A program made the position numbers and the translations under genes. This document shows, piece after piece, positions 7,400 to 15,977 of a stretch of 64,000 nt of DNA. Source of the stretch: Halobacillus massiliensis (GTDB taxonomy: Bacteria; Bacillota; Bacilli; Bacillales; Halobacillaceae); the NCBI RefSeq assembly GCF_900166625.1, contig NZ_LT800499.1, forward strand, positions 3,731,213-3,795,212. The letters are read 5' to 3'. Numbering within the stretch: the stretch's first letter is position 1; each line of letters opens with the position of its first letter. The notes below the pieces were generated by a model. That model ran no database searches. It saw nothing but the letters and a program-made list of their open reading frames with translations, and was not told where the DNA came from.

Positions 7400-9604
7400 T
7401 TATCGAGCGGCAGGACTTTCTTCATACAAGAGAATATCCGATTTATAATCAAGCTCAGCATTTTCGTAAACGGCTAACGGCACAACGCCATTTGCGGCAT
7501 CGGTGTGTCCATACATCCTGTTGCTTGCTGCGACCAATTTCTGGCGCTCTTTCATTCTTTCCTTACGTTCTTTTACGAGAGGAAGTCTTTCCTTCTGTAA
7601 ATCATCAGGGAAATTATAAACAAGTTCTCCCTGGACCAGCTTTTCTGCATCGACGAATTCAATTCTGTTCTCACGAAGCCCGAGATATAACACGTCGCCT
7701 GTTTGCAAATAGCCAATTCTTCCATCTTGTGAGGCTTCTGGAGTCATATGGCCAATTGCCGCTCCATAAGTAACTCCCGAATATCTACCATCACTAATAA
7801 TGGTGGCAAGCTGCTGCATCGTCCGGTTTGCATTGATATGCTGCATTGGAGTGAACATTTCCGGCATCCCAAAAGCCAGAGGCCCCTGCCCGGCTATGAT
7901 GACAGCAATCTTCATAATCCCCTCGGCAGCCATAGCATCAAACAATTCATCATATCCTTTATCTTTCAAGCGCTCCCATACTTCATCACTATTGAATTTC
8001 AGTGTTTCCAATAGACGGTCATGTGCAAAAAGTCTTTCATTACGAATACGAGTCAGAAGGCTTGAATCCAGTAAGTTTCGGTTCGCCTCATCTTCGTTTT
8101 CAAAATACAGCACGAGGGCGAGAGTACGATCAAATTTATTTAGCTGCGGAGTCGGCATGCCGCTGATTTTCACTACCGCACTTTCAAAGAAATTGCCCTT
8201 AAGCACATCTACACCGCTGTATTCCCTGCGGCCTTCGCCCAAAATAACCGGATTTTCTTTCACCGTTTGGGCTTGAAGGCTTCTAGTGGTTTCAAGCCTT
8301 TCTGTCCACGTTTTAGCAGCAACGGTTGGAGCTGTCACATCCATAGGCACGCCATTTTCTATCAGCTCATGAAAAAGTGTTTCCATCCCCCGGCTTGTTC
8401 CGCTGCAGCATTGCATCGCTAATGAGTAGATATCTCTGCCTTCGGTCAGGCTGTAGTCAAATAAGTCTGGAATCGGATAAGCATGATGAATTTCATCAAG
8501 ATCCCACAAGCTGAACTTGTATCCGGCATACAGCATCCCAGCAACAATATGCATCATCAGGTTCGTCGAGCCCCCGGAAGCGCTATGTATACGGATAGCG
8601 TTTCTAATATTTGCAGCAATAATATTAGAGACCCCATATTTTTCTTCATTAATCATGGTAGAAAAGCTGTCTAATGCCGCATTAATCTGTCCCTGTGTCG
8701 GCGGATCAGTCAGTAATTCCAGGGCAGGATGGACCAGTCCCATTCCAGCCACAAGGTGTCTGGAGCTGTTACCTGTCCCATTAAAGGCACATACGCCTCC
8801 TTGACCATCACATGTAGCAACAGCCAGCCGCATTTCATAGTATTTGTGTTCTCCTTTTGTAATTAACCCCCTTTCGTGCGCTCTTTCAAGTACGCCTTGG
8901 AATGCCGTGTTGGAAGAGCACTGCAAAATATAAGCCATCGTATCCCGGAGGTCGACGGCAATATCTGCCGCACCTTGCTCTTCTGCTCTTTTAGCTAAGT
9001 TTTCAAGTTCCTTTGCTACGTCATCCGGAATGGATCCTCCTTCAAGCACATGAGCAGGAGCAAATGTTGCAAAGAAAGGAGCTTCGCCTCTACTTCTGCG
9101 TAAGCGGTCAATGTGTCCAAGCGCACTCACTACTCCCAGCGGCTGCTTATCACAACCTTGGATAACAAAAGCTCCATGATAGCTGTGGGCTTCCAGCTGA
9201 TTAACAATCATTTGAGCAACGGCATTTCTACTTTGCAAAGAATAACTCATTCCCTGATTGCTCTGGGCAGTGCCATCGCACATGACAGGTGTAGAAAAGT
9301 AAAAAGGCACCCCTCCATTCTGCCAAATGCGAATTGCTGCTCGAGCAGAGGTTTGAAAATCCATAATATGTGCCGGGTGGTCTGATGACCCGCCAATGAT
9401 CGCTATACGAGGAGCATTTTTCTCCAGGCGCATATAGATTTCTTCAAGTGTCCAGTCCGGCTTGCCGCCTTCATACGTATTTCCTAAAATCAGCTTTGAC
9501 CTGTCAAGTAGGCCAGCCACTGTTATCGGTTCATTTGCCTTCCCCTGCACATTATCCCTGTAAGGGTTTACACTGTTGTCGATGAGAGGGTATAAATGTT
9601 CCAT
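7400..9604 (-). CDS. IlvD/Edd-family sugar-acid dehydratase, divergent long form
   Basis: A 734-residue member of the dihydroxyacid/6-phosphogluconate dehydratase family. The three probable iron-sulfur cysteines are Cys109 (PVMCDGTAQSNQGM), Cys151 (IQGCDKQP) and Cys272 (GGVCAFNGTGNSS). HSASGGSTNLMMH and the C-terminal ISDGRYSGVTYGAAIGH are also family hallmarks. It is clearly longer than IlvD and Edd (roughly 550-610) and than YagF/YjhG (about 655), and the region around residues 480-600 does not follow the usual pattern. In this cluster the likely job is dehydration of an aldonate such as a pentonate to a 2-keto-3-deoxy acid. The substrate is inference. Confidence 0.8.
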   Translation of the reverse strand: MEHLYPLIDNSVNPYRDNVQGKANEPITVAGLLDRSKLILGNTYEGGKPDWTLEEIYMRLEKNAPRIAIIGGSSDHPAHIMDFQTSARAAIRIWQNGGVPFYFSTPVMCDGTAQSNQGMSYSLQSRNAVAQMIVNQLEAHSYHGAFVIQGCDKQPLGVVSALGHIDRLRRSRGEAPFFATFAPAHVLEGGSIPDDVAKELENLAKRAEEQGAADIAVDLRDTMAYILQCSSNTAFQGVLERAHERGLITKGEHKYYEMRLAVATCDGQGGVCAFNGTGNSSRHLVAGMGLVHPALELLTDPPTQGQINAALDSFSTMINEEKYGVSNIIAANIRNAIRIHSASGGSTNLMMHIVAGMLYAGYKFSLWDLDEIHHAYPIPDLFDYSLTEGRDIYSLAMQCCSGTSRGMETLFHELIENGVPMDVTAPTVAAKTWTERLETTRSLQAQTVKENPVILGEGRREYSGVDVLKGNFFESAVVKISGMPTPQLNKFDRTLALVLYFENEDEANRNLLDSSLLTRIRNERLFAHDRLLETLKFNSDEVWERLKDKGYDELFDAMAAEGIMKIAVIIAGQGPLAFGMPEMFTPMQHINANRTMQQLATIISDGRYSGVTYGAAIGHMTPEASQDGRIGYLQTGDVLYLGLRENRIEFVDAEKLVQGELVYNFPDDLQKERLPLVKERKERMKERQKLVAASNRMYGHTDAANGVVPLAVYENAELDYKSDILLYEESPAAR

Positions 9605-9652
9605 AGTTCCACTCCTTAATTTAGTGTTGTGAGCTGTTTATCAATTCAATCG

Positions 9653-10909
9653 TCAAACTAACAGCTCTTGCGGTGATGAAAGAACATCGATTTCTTTTAC
9701 CTGCCTTGCTTCTGCTACCAAACTTTCGGAGATCCAAATCTCCCCAATATCCAGCGTATTTTTAATTCTGACTACTTTAGCTTTCTTAAGATCAAAGGCA
9801 TTACACGATTTAATAGCCGCTTTCACTGCTAATTCTTTTGTATCCAGTACCATCGGCAGTTTCACCACATCAATGACTGTACTTGTTAGTGCATTGGCAT
9901 AGCCTTTCTCCCACGAGATTTCATCCATCACTTCTTGTGTTGTCATATCTGCCATACCAATGCCGTTAGCATTTCCATGGGTTTTCTTAGTCAAACCAAG
10001 TACAGCAATCCTTTTTACATCTGGCCCCCCGGTTGCATACGGTGTCGCATATCTTCCTGTTATGTTAGGATCCATCCCATCCCCGGAAATATCTTTACCT
10101 AATTCATCTACAATCAGGACATCTATGGAATCGAAATAAATTTTAGGCATGAGAGCTTTTGCTTCCTTTAATAAATCAGGTTCTCTCATTTCTATTTCCT
10201 CTGCTGGAATAGCAACTACCTTTGCCGGCCGGTCATAAGCGTTCTCAATGGAAGCAAGACCGAATATTACAGGAGCCTTTGCTAAAGTTATTTTCGCCAT
10301 TTCCCATACATGTTCTGCCATATATTTAAAGCTGAAGGAATGGGCAGCCTCTGCTCCCTTTTGCTTGCCCAGGCCGATCGTAATCATCTTCATCAGACCG
10401 CTTTCAACCTGCCCCCTAAAAGCAGTGTGAGGCTTCACTCTGTTAATAACGACTACTTTATCAGCTTCAAATGCGTATTTATCCATATAAACGGGAAGGC
10501 CGTTAGGAAGTTCACCTAATTTGACAACTTCCATCGTTGCGTTGACAGGTGCCCCTACAGTCTCCTCTGTCACTCCAAGCTGTGCCAATACATCAATCTG
10601 TCCTTCAGCAGTTGCTCCGCCATGGCTTCCCATCGCCGGCACAATAAAAGGTTCTCCTCCGGCTTCTCTAATAGCTGCTACTGTTTCCCTTGTCAGGACT
10701 GGAATATCAGCTACCCCTCTACTCCCAACAGCAATGGCTACTCTATCTCCCTGTGAGATCCTTTCAAGTACTTTGTTGTGATCTAATGTTTCCCGAACGG
10801 CTGCAGCGACATTCTCCAGCTCTGATGCCTGAAAATTTTGTTTCACTTTCACCATCTTAGGTATTGGGATGTCCTGCAAAATTTCTTCTATTATATTGAT
10901 AGACTCCAC
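9653..10909 (-). CDS. LarA-like (DUF2088) protein, possible nickel-pincer sugar-acid epimerase
   Basis: A 418-residue protein of the lactate racemase superfamily. It has the conserved histidines in PAMGSHGG (His96) and RVKPHTAFRG (His161), then lysines in GLMKM and GLGKQKGAE and a histidine at 190. The spacing differs from true LarA (see the gene at 53468), so it belongs to another LarA branch. Characterised LarA homologues racemise or epimerise 2-hydroxy acids with a nickel-pincer nucleotide. Between a dehydratase and a TRAP transporter, C2-epimerisation of an imported aldonate is the natural guess. The LarB, LarC and LarE cofactor genes are not in the window. Confidence 0.75.
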   Translation of the reverse strand: MESINIIEEILQDIPIPKMVKVKQNFQASELENVAAAVRETLDHNKVLERISQGDRVAIAVGSRGVADIPVLTRETVAAIREAGGEPFIVPAMGSHGGATAEGQIDVLAQLGVTEETVGAPVNATMEVVKLGELPNGLPVYMDKYAFEADKVVVINRVKPHTAFRGQVESGLMKMITIGLGKQKGAEAAHSFSFKYMAEHVWEMAKITLAKAPVIFGLASIENAYDRPAKVVAIPAEEIEMREPDLLKEAKALMPKIYFDSIDVLIVDELGKDISGDGMDPNITGRYATPYATGGPDVKRIAVLGLTKKTHGNANGIGMADMTTQEVMDEISWEKGYANALTSTVIDVVKLPMVLDTKELAVKAAIKSCNAFDLKKAKVVRIKNTLDIGEIWISESLVAEARQVKEIDVLSSPQELLV

Positions 10910-10945
10910 CCTCCTTAATGAAGAAAATCTATAATCAGTTTCTCT

Positions 10946-12220
10946 TTAATTAAACCAGCTGAGCGGAACAGTAATAATTTCTGGAAAAATGACTAAAAGG
11001 ATTAAAACTACGGCATGAATCACTAAGAATGGCCAAATCCCTTTTGTAAGCTGACCAAGACTGATTTTACTGATTCCACAGCCCACATATAATACAGTCC
11101 CTACCGGCGGTGTGATCAATCCGATACATAAATTGATAACCATCACTATTCCAAAGTACACTGGATCAATTCCAGCCATTTGTACAATTGGTAATAAGAC
11201 GGGTGTAAATATTAGAATGGCAGGAGTTAAATCCATTACAAGGCCAACAAATAAAAGCAGAACAGTGATTATAAGCATTAATAGGAGGGGCTGGTTTATT
11301 AATCCGCCTAATAATCCGGCAATTTCGCCTGGAACATTAGCTACAGTGATCAGCCATGCAGATACCATAGCTGCAGCTGCTACAAACATCACCACACTCG
11401 TAGTTTTTGCGGAAGTAATCAACACATCATAAAGGTCACTTATTTTTAATTCGCCATAAATGATTAAACCTACTAAAAATGCATAGAATGCAGCCACTAC
11501 AGCAGCTTCAGTCGGAGTGAAAATCCCTCCTCTTAATCCGCCAATTATAATCACAGGGAGCATAAGGGCAAATCCCGCCTGCTTTGCAGCATTTAAAATT
11601 TCTTTCTTTGTTTTTCTTGCCGGGAGTTCGCTCGTATCTTTCCTGGAGATAAAAGTCCAGACTATGATTAAACCTAGCGCCATTATGATGCCGGGAATAA
11701 TCCCTCCCATAAATAAATCAGTGATGGATACTCCTGCTGTCACACCGTAGAGAATCATCGGAATACTTGGCGGTATGACAGGAGCGATGATCCCCGAGGA
11801 ACAGATAATACCTGTTGAACGATTGACGTCATATCCTTTCGCTATCATCATCGGTATTAAAATCGCCCCTAGAGCAGCCGTATCAGCAACAGCTGAACCC
11901 GATAAACCCGCAAACATCACACTAGCAATAATCGCTACAAATCCCAATCCGCCTCTAATATGTCCTACTAGGGTCATGGCAAATTCGACGATCCTTTTTG
12001 AGATTCCTCCAGCGTTCATCAGCTCGCCTGCAAGTATAAAAAAGGGAATAGCCATTAAGGAAAAATTATCTGCCCCGCTTATTAAATTTTGAGCAACAAT
12101 TTGACTGTCAAATGTCCCCATAACTAACATCAGCACTACACCACTTAGAATAAGCGCAAAAGCAATGGGAACACCTAAAGCCAATGATCCAAATAAAGAC
12201 CCTAAGAATACTCCTATCAT
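10946..12220 (-). CDS. TRAP transporter large permease (DctM), system 1
   Basis: A 424-residue integral membrane protein with about a dozen hydrophobic segments, typical of DctM. Landmarks are SGSAVADTAALGAILIPMM, GIICSSGIIAPVIPPSIPM and GLITPPVGTVLYVGCG. It forms the sodium-driven translocation channel with DctQ. The gene is 21 bp after dctQ and 36 bp before the LarA-like gene, in one transcription unit with dctP. TRAP systems import carboxylates, commonly C4-dicarboxylates or sugar acids; the surrounding enzymes point to sugar acids. Confidence 0.95.
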   Translation of the reverse strand: MIGVFLGSLFGSLALGVPIAFALILSGVVLMLVMGTFDSQIVAQNLISGADNFSLMAIPFFILAGELMNAGGISKRIVEFAMTLVGHIRGGLGFVAIIASVMFAGLSGSAVADTAALGAILIPMMIAKGYDVNRSTGIICSSGIIAPVIPPSIPMILYGVTAGVSITDLFMGGIIPGIIMALGLIIVWTFISRKDTSELPARKTKKEILNAAKQAGFALMLPVIIIGGLRGGIFTPTEAAVVAAFYAFLVGLIIYGELKISDLYDVLITSAKTTSVVMFVAAAAMVSAWLITVANVPGEIAGLLGGLINQPLLLMLIITVLLLFVGLVMDLTPAILIFTPVLLPIVQMAGIDPVYFGIVMVINLCIGLITPPVGTVLYVGCGISKISLGQLTKGIWPFLVIHAVVLILLVIFPEIITVPLSWFN

Positions 12221-12241
12221 TTCTTAATCCTCCCCTTTTGG

Positions 12242-12814
12242 CTAAACCCTTGATTCTAAACCCTTAAGGTTTTTCGGATTCTCACGATTCCTTTCAGGAT
12301 CCCCCTCTAATACTTCGTCTGTAGATTGTACAATTTTGAACGAATCTTTTTTTCCTGTTAAAGTCTTGACCATATTGAAAATGGTTAAAGCCATCATAGA
12401 TATACTGGTTACCACTCCAATTCCATACAAATAAGAAAGAGGCATTCCAGTGGCCGGACCCGTACTATTCGCGTTTAAAACAGTCATTCTCCAGCTTCCT
12501 TCCAGCAAAAGCCACAATAAATAAAGAACAAGACCGTTACTGATGAAGAAAACTACTTTTTTGGCCTTATCAGGAAGAAGATTAACGACAAGATCAACTC
12601 CAAGATGCATTCTATCCTTTAGTGCAGCAATCGCTCCTAAGAAAACGAGCCATACAAAAAAGTATCGTGACATTTCTTCTGACCAGGTGATGCCTGAATT
12701 AAATAAATACCGCAGCACTACGTTGCCAAAGACGAGTATAGACATGGCAGCCAATGAAAAAGCTATAGCCAAATTAAGAAGGTTATTTGAAGCTTTCACT
12801 ATTTTATGAAACAT
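12242..12814 (-). CDS. TRAP transporter small permease (DctQ), system 1
   Basis: A 190-residue protein with four hydrophobic segments and the DctQ hallmarks ITWSEEMSRYFFVWLVFLGA and RMHLGVDLVV. It pairs with the DctM encoded 21 bp downstream. A charged cytoplasmic tail of about 35 residues (KIVQSTDEVLEGDPERNREN and beyond) is longer than in most DctQ proteins. Confidence 0.95.
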   Translation of the reverse strand: MFHKIVKASNNLLNLAIAFSLAAMSILVFGNVVLRYLFNSGITWSEEMSRYFFVWLVFLGAIAALKDRMHLGVDLVVNLLPDKAKKVVFFISNGLVLYLLWLLLEGSWRMTVLNANSTGPATGMPLSYLYGIGVVTSISMMALTIFNMVKTLTGKKDSFKIVQSTDEVLEGDPERNRENPKNLKGLESRV

Positions 12815-12874
12815 GTCATTTTCATCCTTCCATGAACCGATTGCTCAATAACACAGCATAGCGGCAAATCGGCA

Positions 12875-13894
12875 TTAATTAGCTTCTTCTTTAATCCGGT
12901 TAACAAGCTCTTCTGCCCACTCGTATTCCTGAAAAATTTCTTTATACAATGGATCTGCAGCTTTTTCCATGTTTTGTTTAAAATCATCACTTGGGTTAGT
13001 AAACTTTACTCCTTCATCTTCAAGGAACTTTTTATCATCTTCATAACTTTTCTCCATTAACTCAAACTCATAAGCGGCAGATTCTTCGGAAGCTTTCTCA
13101 ATAAGTTTCTGCTGCTCCTCCGTTAATCCGTTATAGAACTCACTGTTAATGATATATAGGTTAGGACTAAACATATGTTTGGACTCAAGAACGTCACTTT
13201 GGACTTCGTACCAGCCCGAATTTCTCAAGGTAGCTATTGGGTTGTCCTGTCCATCCACTACTTTCTGCTCTAAAGCTGTAAAAGCCTCTGAAATCGGCAT
13301 TGGCGTTATATTAGCTCCTAATAATTCACCTAATTTAATATAGTTAGGTATATTAGGCATTCTCAGACGCAACCCATTAAAGTCTTCCATCTTTTCGATG
13401 GTCTGATTGGAAGAAAACATTCTGAACCCATTAGCACTCCAAGCCAGAGGCTTAACCCCATGCTCAGATTCTAAATCTTCCGTAACTTCCTCACCAATCG
13501 GTCCATTTAAAACATTTTGCACATGCTCATAATCCTCAAAGAGGAACGGCCATTCAGGGACAGCCATTTTGGGCACATCTGCCTGCATAATCAAACCTGG
13601 CACACCCATTTCAATTGTTCCGTTGCGTACACCATCATAAAATTCTTTCTCAGCTCCTAATGTGCTGTTGGCATAAATTTGAACTTTTAATTCTCCACCG
13701 CTTTCTTCTTCAACAATTTTTTTGAATTTTTCTCTTAAAGCTACATTTTGCGGGTGGTCTTCAGCAAAGTAATTCGCCACTTTAATAGTTTTCGCTCCGC
13801 CTCCACCGCCACTTGCTGCATCTCCACATGCTGTTAACATAAAAATACTTGCTAAACTTAAAGCGAAGGCGACTGCCAGGATCTTATTTTTCAT
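12875..13894 (-). CDS. TRAP transporter solute-binding lipoprotein (DctP), system 1
   Basis: A 339-residue extracytoplasmic receptor. The ATG at 13894 is chosen over the upstream in-frame start because it has a AAAGAGGT ribosome binding site and begins directly with a lipoprotein signal (MKNKILAVAF, lipobox LTAC). The body shows DctP motifs: KVANYFAEDHPQN, GVPGLIMQAD, FNGLRLRMPNIPNY and the linker EQKVVDGQDNPIATL. It binds the organic acid outside the membrane and hands it to DctQM. A candidate IclR operator over a TATAAT box lies about 70 bp upstream, so this gene probably heads its own transcription unit. Confidence 0.95.
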   Translation of the reverse strand: MKNKILAVAFALSLASIFMLTACGDAASGGGGGAKTIKVANYFAEDHPQNVALREKFKKIVEEESGGELKVQIYANSTLGAEKEFYDGVRNGTIEMGVPGLIMQADVPKMAVPEWPFLFEDYEHVQNVLNGPIGEEVTEDLESEHGVKPLAWSANGFRMFSSNQTIEKMEDFNGLRLRMPNIPNYIKLGELLGANITPMPISEAFTALEQKVVDGQDNPIATLRNSGWYEVQSDVLESKHMFSPNLYIINSEFYNGLTEEQQKLIEKASEESAAYEFELMEKSYEDDKKFLEDEGVKFTNPSDDFKQNMEKAADPLYKEIFQEYEWAEELVNRIKEEAN

Positions 13895-13960
13895 ATTTTT
13901 ATGACCTCTTTCCTTTTCAAAAATTAAAGTCACTTGGAAAACTAAACGAATGAGTTTTAT

Positions 13961-13978
13961 ATTATAAAACTCAGTTTC
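13961..13978 (-). promoter_or_regulatory. Candidate IclR operator overlapping the TRAP-1 promoter -10 box
   Basis: AAAAC-TCA-GTTTC (13966-13978) is one mismatch from a perfect AAAAC-N3-GTTTT palindrome. It abuts ATTATA (13961-13966), which reads TATAAT on the minus strand, about 60 bp before the dctP start. The same arrangement recurs at 17114-17131. A wider perfect inverted repeat, TGAGTTTTATA/TATAAAACTCA (13951-13973), surrounds it. Confidence 0.6.
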
Positions 13979-14094
13979 GTTATCAAGTCATGGGGAGTTC
14001 ATACAAGTATTCTAATCACTCGATAACTCAAGTTCTTTCATTAGATATGAGCGGTAATTAACTAAAGTTAAACCATTAATTACCGCTGTAGCTT

Positions 14095-15369
14095 TTATAG
14101 AAAAATTAGTGAAAGCTGAGGCAGTAAGATAATCAGCATTAGAGATATCAGCATAGCAAAGAAAAACGGTACTATAGCTTTTGCCAAAGCTTCCAGTGGA
14201 ACTCCTGAGATTCCTGACCCAACGAATAAATTTACTCCCAGAGGCGGTGTTATAAAGCCAATCGCTAAATTGGCAACCATAATAATTCCGAAATGAATGG
14301 GATCATACCCGATCTGAAGAGCAACAGGTAATAGAATTGGTGTTAAAATAATGATCGCAGCTACTGTATCCATAAAACAGCCGACAACAAGTAATAAAAG
14401 AGTAATCATCATCATGACAATTATCGGTTCACTTGAAACAGACATCATCGCTGCAGCAATTTTATTAGGAATCTGTTCCATCGTAAGCAAACGTCCAAAA
14501 GCTGTTGCTGCCCCTACAATAATTAACACTGTCGCCGTAGTAGTAGCAGCATCTACAAATACTTTAGGCAGATCTTTTATTTTCAACTCCCTATACAGCA
14601 CCAAACCTGCAAACAATCCAAATACAACGGCTACTACACCAGCTTCGGTGGGGGTGAAAATCCCTCCATAAATTCCTCCTAAAATGATGACAGGAATAAA
14701 AAGAGCCCATTTTGCTGCCCATAGGGACTTTGTAATCCCTTTGACTGTTACTTTCTCATCGGATCCTTTATATCCTTTTCGCTTCGAATGGATATAAGCA
14801 TAAACGATTAGCCCTAATCCTACTATAATTCCAGGCAGTATCCCTCCAATAAACATGTCTCCAATTGAGACACTACCGGAAACACCATAGATTACCATTG
14901 GGATACTCGGAGGAATAATAACACCAATCGAACCCGCAGCCGCTACTACAGCGGTTGAAAACCGTTTGTCATATCCTTTTTCAATCATGGCCGGAATCAT
15001 AATTCCGCCAATTGCTGCAACGGTAGCGGGTCCTGATCCGGAAATAGCGGCAAAAAACATACAAGTAATAATCGTTGCAATGGCGATACCGCCTGTTCTA
15101 TTTCCAACTATTGAATCAGCGACACTGAATAATCGCTTGGAGATCCCTCCCTTTCCCATAATCTCTCCCGCTAAGATGAAATAGGGGACTGCAAGTAAGG
15201 GAAAAGAATCTACTGAGGTTGTCAGTTCTTTCATTAAAAACTCAATCGGTATTGCTCCTGTTATCGTTATCGCTAAGAGAGTTGCTAGACCAAGGGCTAT
15301 TCCAATAGGGACACTAAGCAGAAGCAGGGCTGCAAACGAACCAAATAAAACCGCACTCATAAAAATCAT
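14095..15369 (-). CDS. TRAP transporter large permease (DctM), system 2
   Basis: A 424-residue DctM with the family segments SGSGPATVAAIGGIMIPAM, GSIGVIIPPSIPMVIYG and GFITPPLGVNLFVGSGISG. It is the same length as the system 1 permease but clearly diverged, so the two are old paralogues and not a recent duplication. The gene is 31 bp after its dctQ. The 200-bp gap downstream carries the promoter of the system 1 dctP. Confidence 0.95.
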   Translation of the reverse strand: MIFMSAVLFGSFAALLLLSVPIGIALGLATLLAITITGAIPIEFLMKELTTSVDSFPLLAVPYFILAGEIMGKGGISKRLFSVADSIVGNRTGGIAIATIITCMFFAAISGSGPATVAAIGGIMIPAMIEKGYDKRFSTAVVAAAGSIGVIIPPSIPMVIYGVSGSVSIGDMFIGGILPGIIVGLGLIVYAYIHSKRKGYKGSDEKVTVKGITKSLWAAKWALFIPVIILGGIYGGIFTPTEAGVVAVVFGLFAGLVLYRELKIKDLPKVFVDAATTTATVLIIVGAATAFGRLLTMEQIPNKIAAAMMSVSSEPIIVMMMITLLLLVVGCFMDTVAAIIILTPILLPVALQIGYDPIHFGIIMVANLAIGFITPPLGVNLFVGSGISGVPLEALAKAIVPFFFAMLISLMLIILLPQLSLIFL

Positions 15370-15400
15370 CCCTCATAATTTATTGAATTTACTATTTTTC

Positions 15401-15919
15401 TTAAGCTACTGTATGGATTGAGGACTTCGAGTTAGATTTAAAGTGGCGGATTCTATTAATATCTACAATGATATTCTGAATCAGCCTTATGCCTGCCAGT
15501 CCCATACCAACTGGAGGCGCTGCGTATACAATAGCTGTAGGGATCTGCAGTGCTGGAGTCGTTTGTCCAAAGGCCAGCAGTTGAGATACGATTCCCGATC
15601 CATAAAAAACGACAAAGCCGCAAAAAACAAGAAATAAAACGTTAGCAAGGATTGAAAAATAGATCTTTGCTTTATCTTTGAAAAGCAGCATCATTGCATC
15701 AACACTGATATGCCTCCGTTTCTTGACACCATAACTAATCCCGACATATATCACCCAAATAAAACAATAACGTGCTAATTCTTCTGACCACGATAAGGAG
15801 TTATCCATAATATATCTCATGAACACCTGAAGAAAAACAACAACTACCATCACCGCTAAAAGAATAAACATGAGGTATTTTTCTAAATTCTCATCGACCC
15901 ACTTCATTGCTTTTACCAT
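15401..15919 (-). CDS. TRAP transporter small permease (DctQ), system 2
   Basis: A 172-residue protein with four hydrophobic helices and the DctQ signatures LSWSEELARYCFIWVIYVG and KRRHISVDAMM. It bridges the binding protein and permease of system 2. It is encoded 58 bp after dctP, with a short GGAAGT/ACTTCC hairpin in the gap that could adjust the amount of binding protein relative to permease. Confidence 0.95.
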   Translation of the reverse strand: MVKAMKWVDENLEKYLMFILLAVMVVVVFLQVFMRYIMDNSLSWSEELARYCFIWVIYVGISYGVKKRRHISVDAMMLLFKDKAKIYFSILANVLFLVFCGFVVFYGSGIVSQLLAFGQTTPALQIPTAIVYAAPPVGMGLAGIRLIQNIIVDINRIRHFKSNSKSSIHTVA

Positions 15920-15977
15920 AGCTTCCTCCTTTCATTTAAGGAGCTGGAAGTCAAAACAGAACTTCCGACTCCATCCT

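Noticed and set aside
7315-9385. Several plus-strand open frames across the IlvD/Edd gene
   Set aside because: All lie antisense to a clearly coding gene with catalytic motifs; compositional shadows.
9653-10909. A second true lactate racemase
   Set aside because: The His/Lys spacing differs from LarA, and the context is sugar-acid metabolism.
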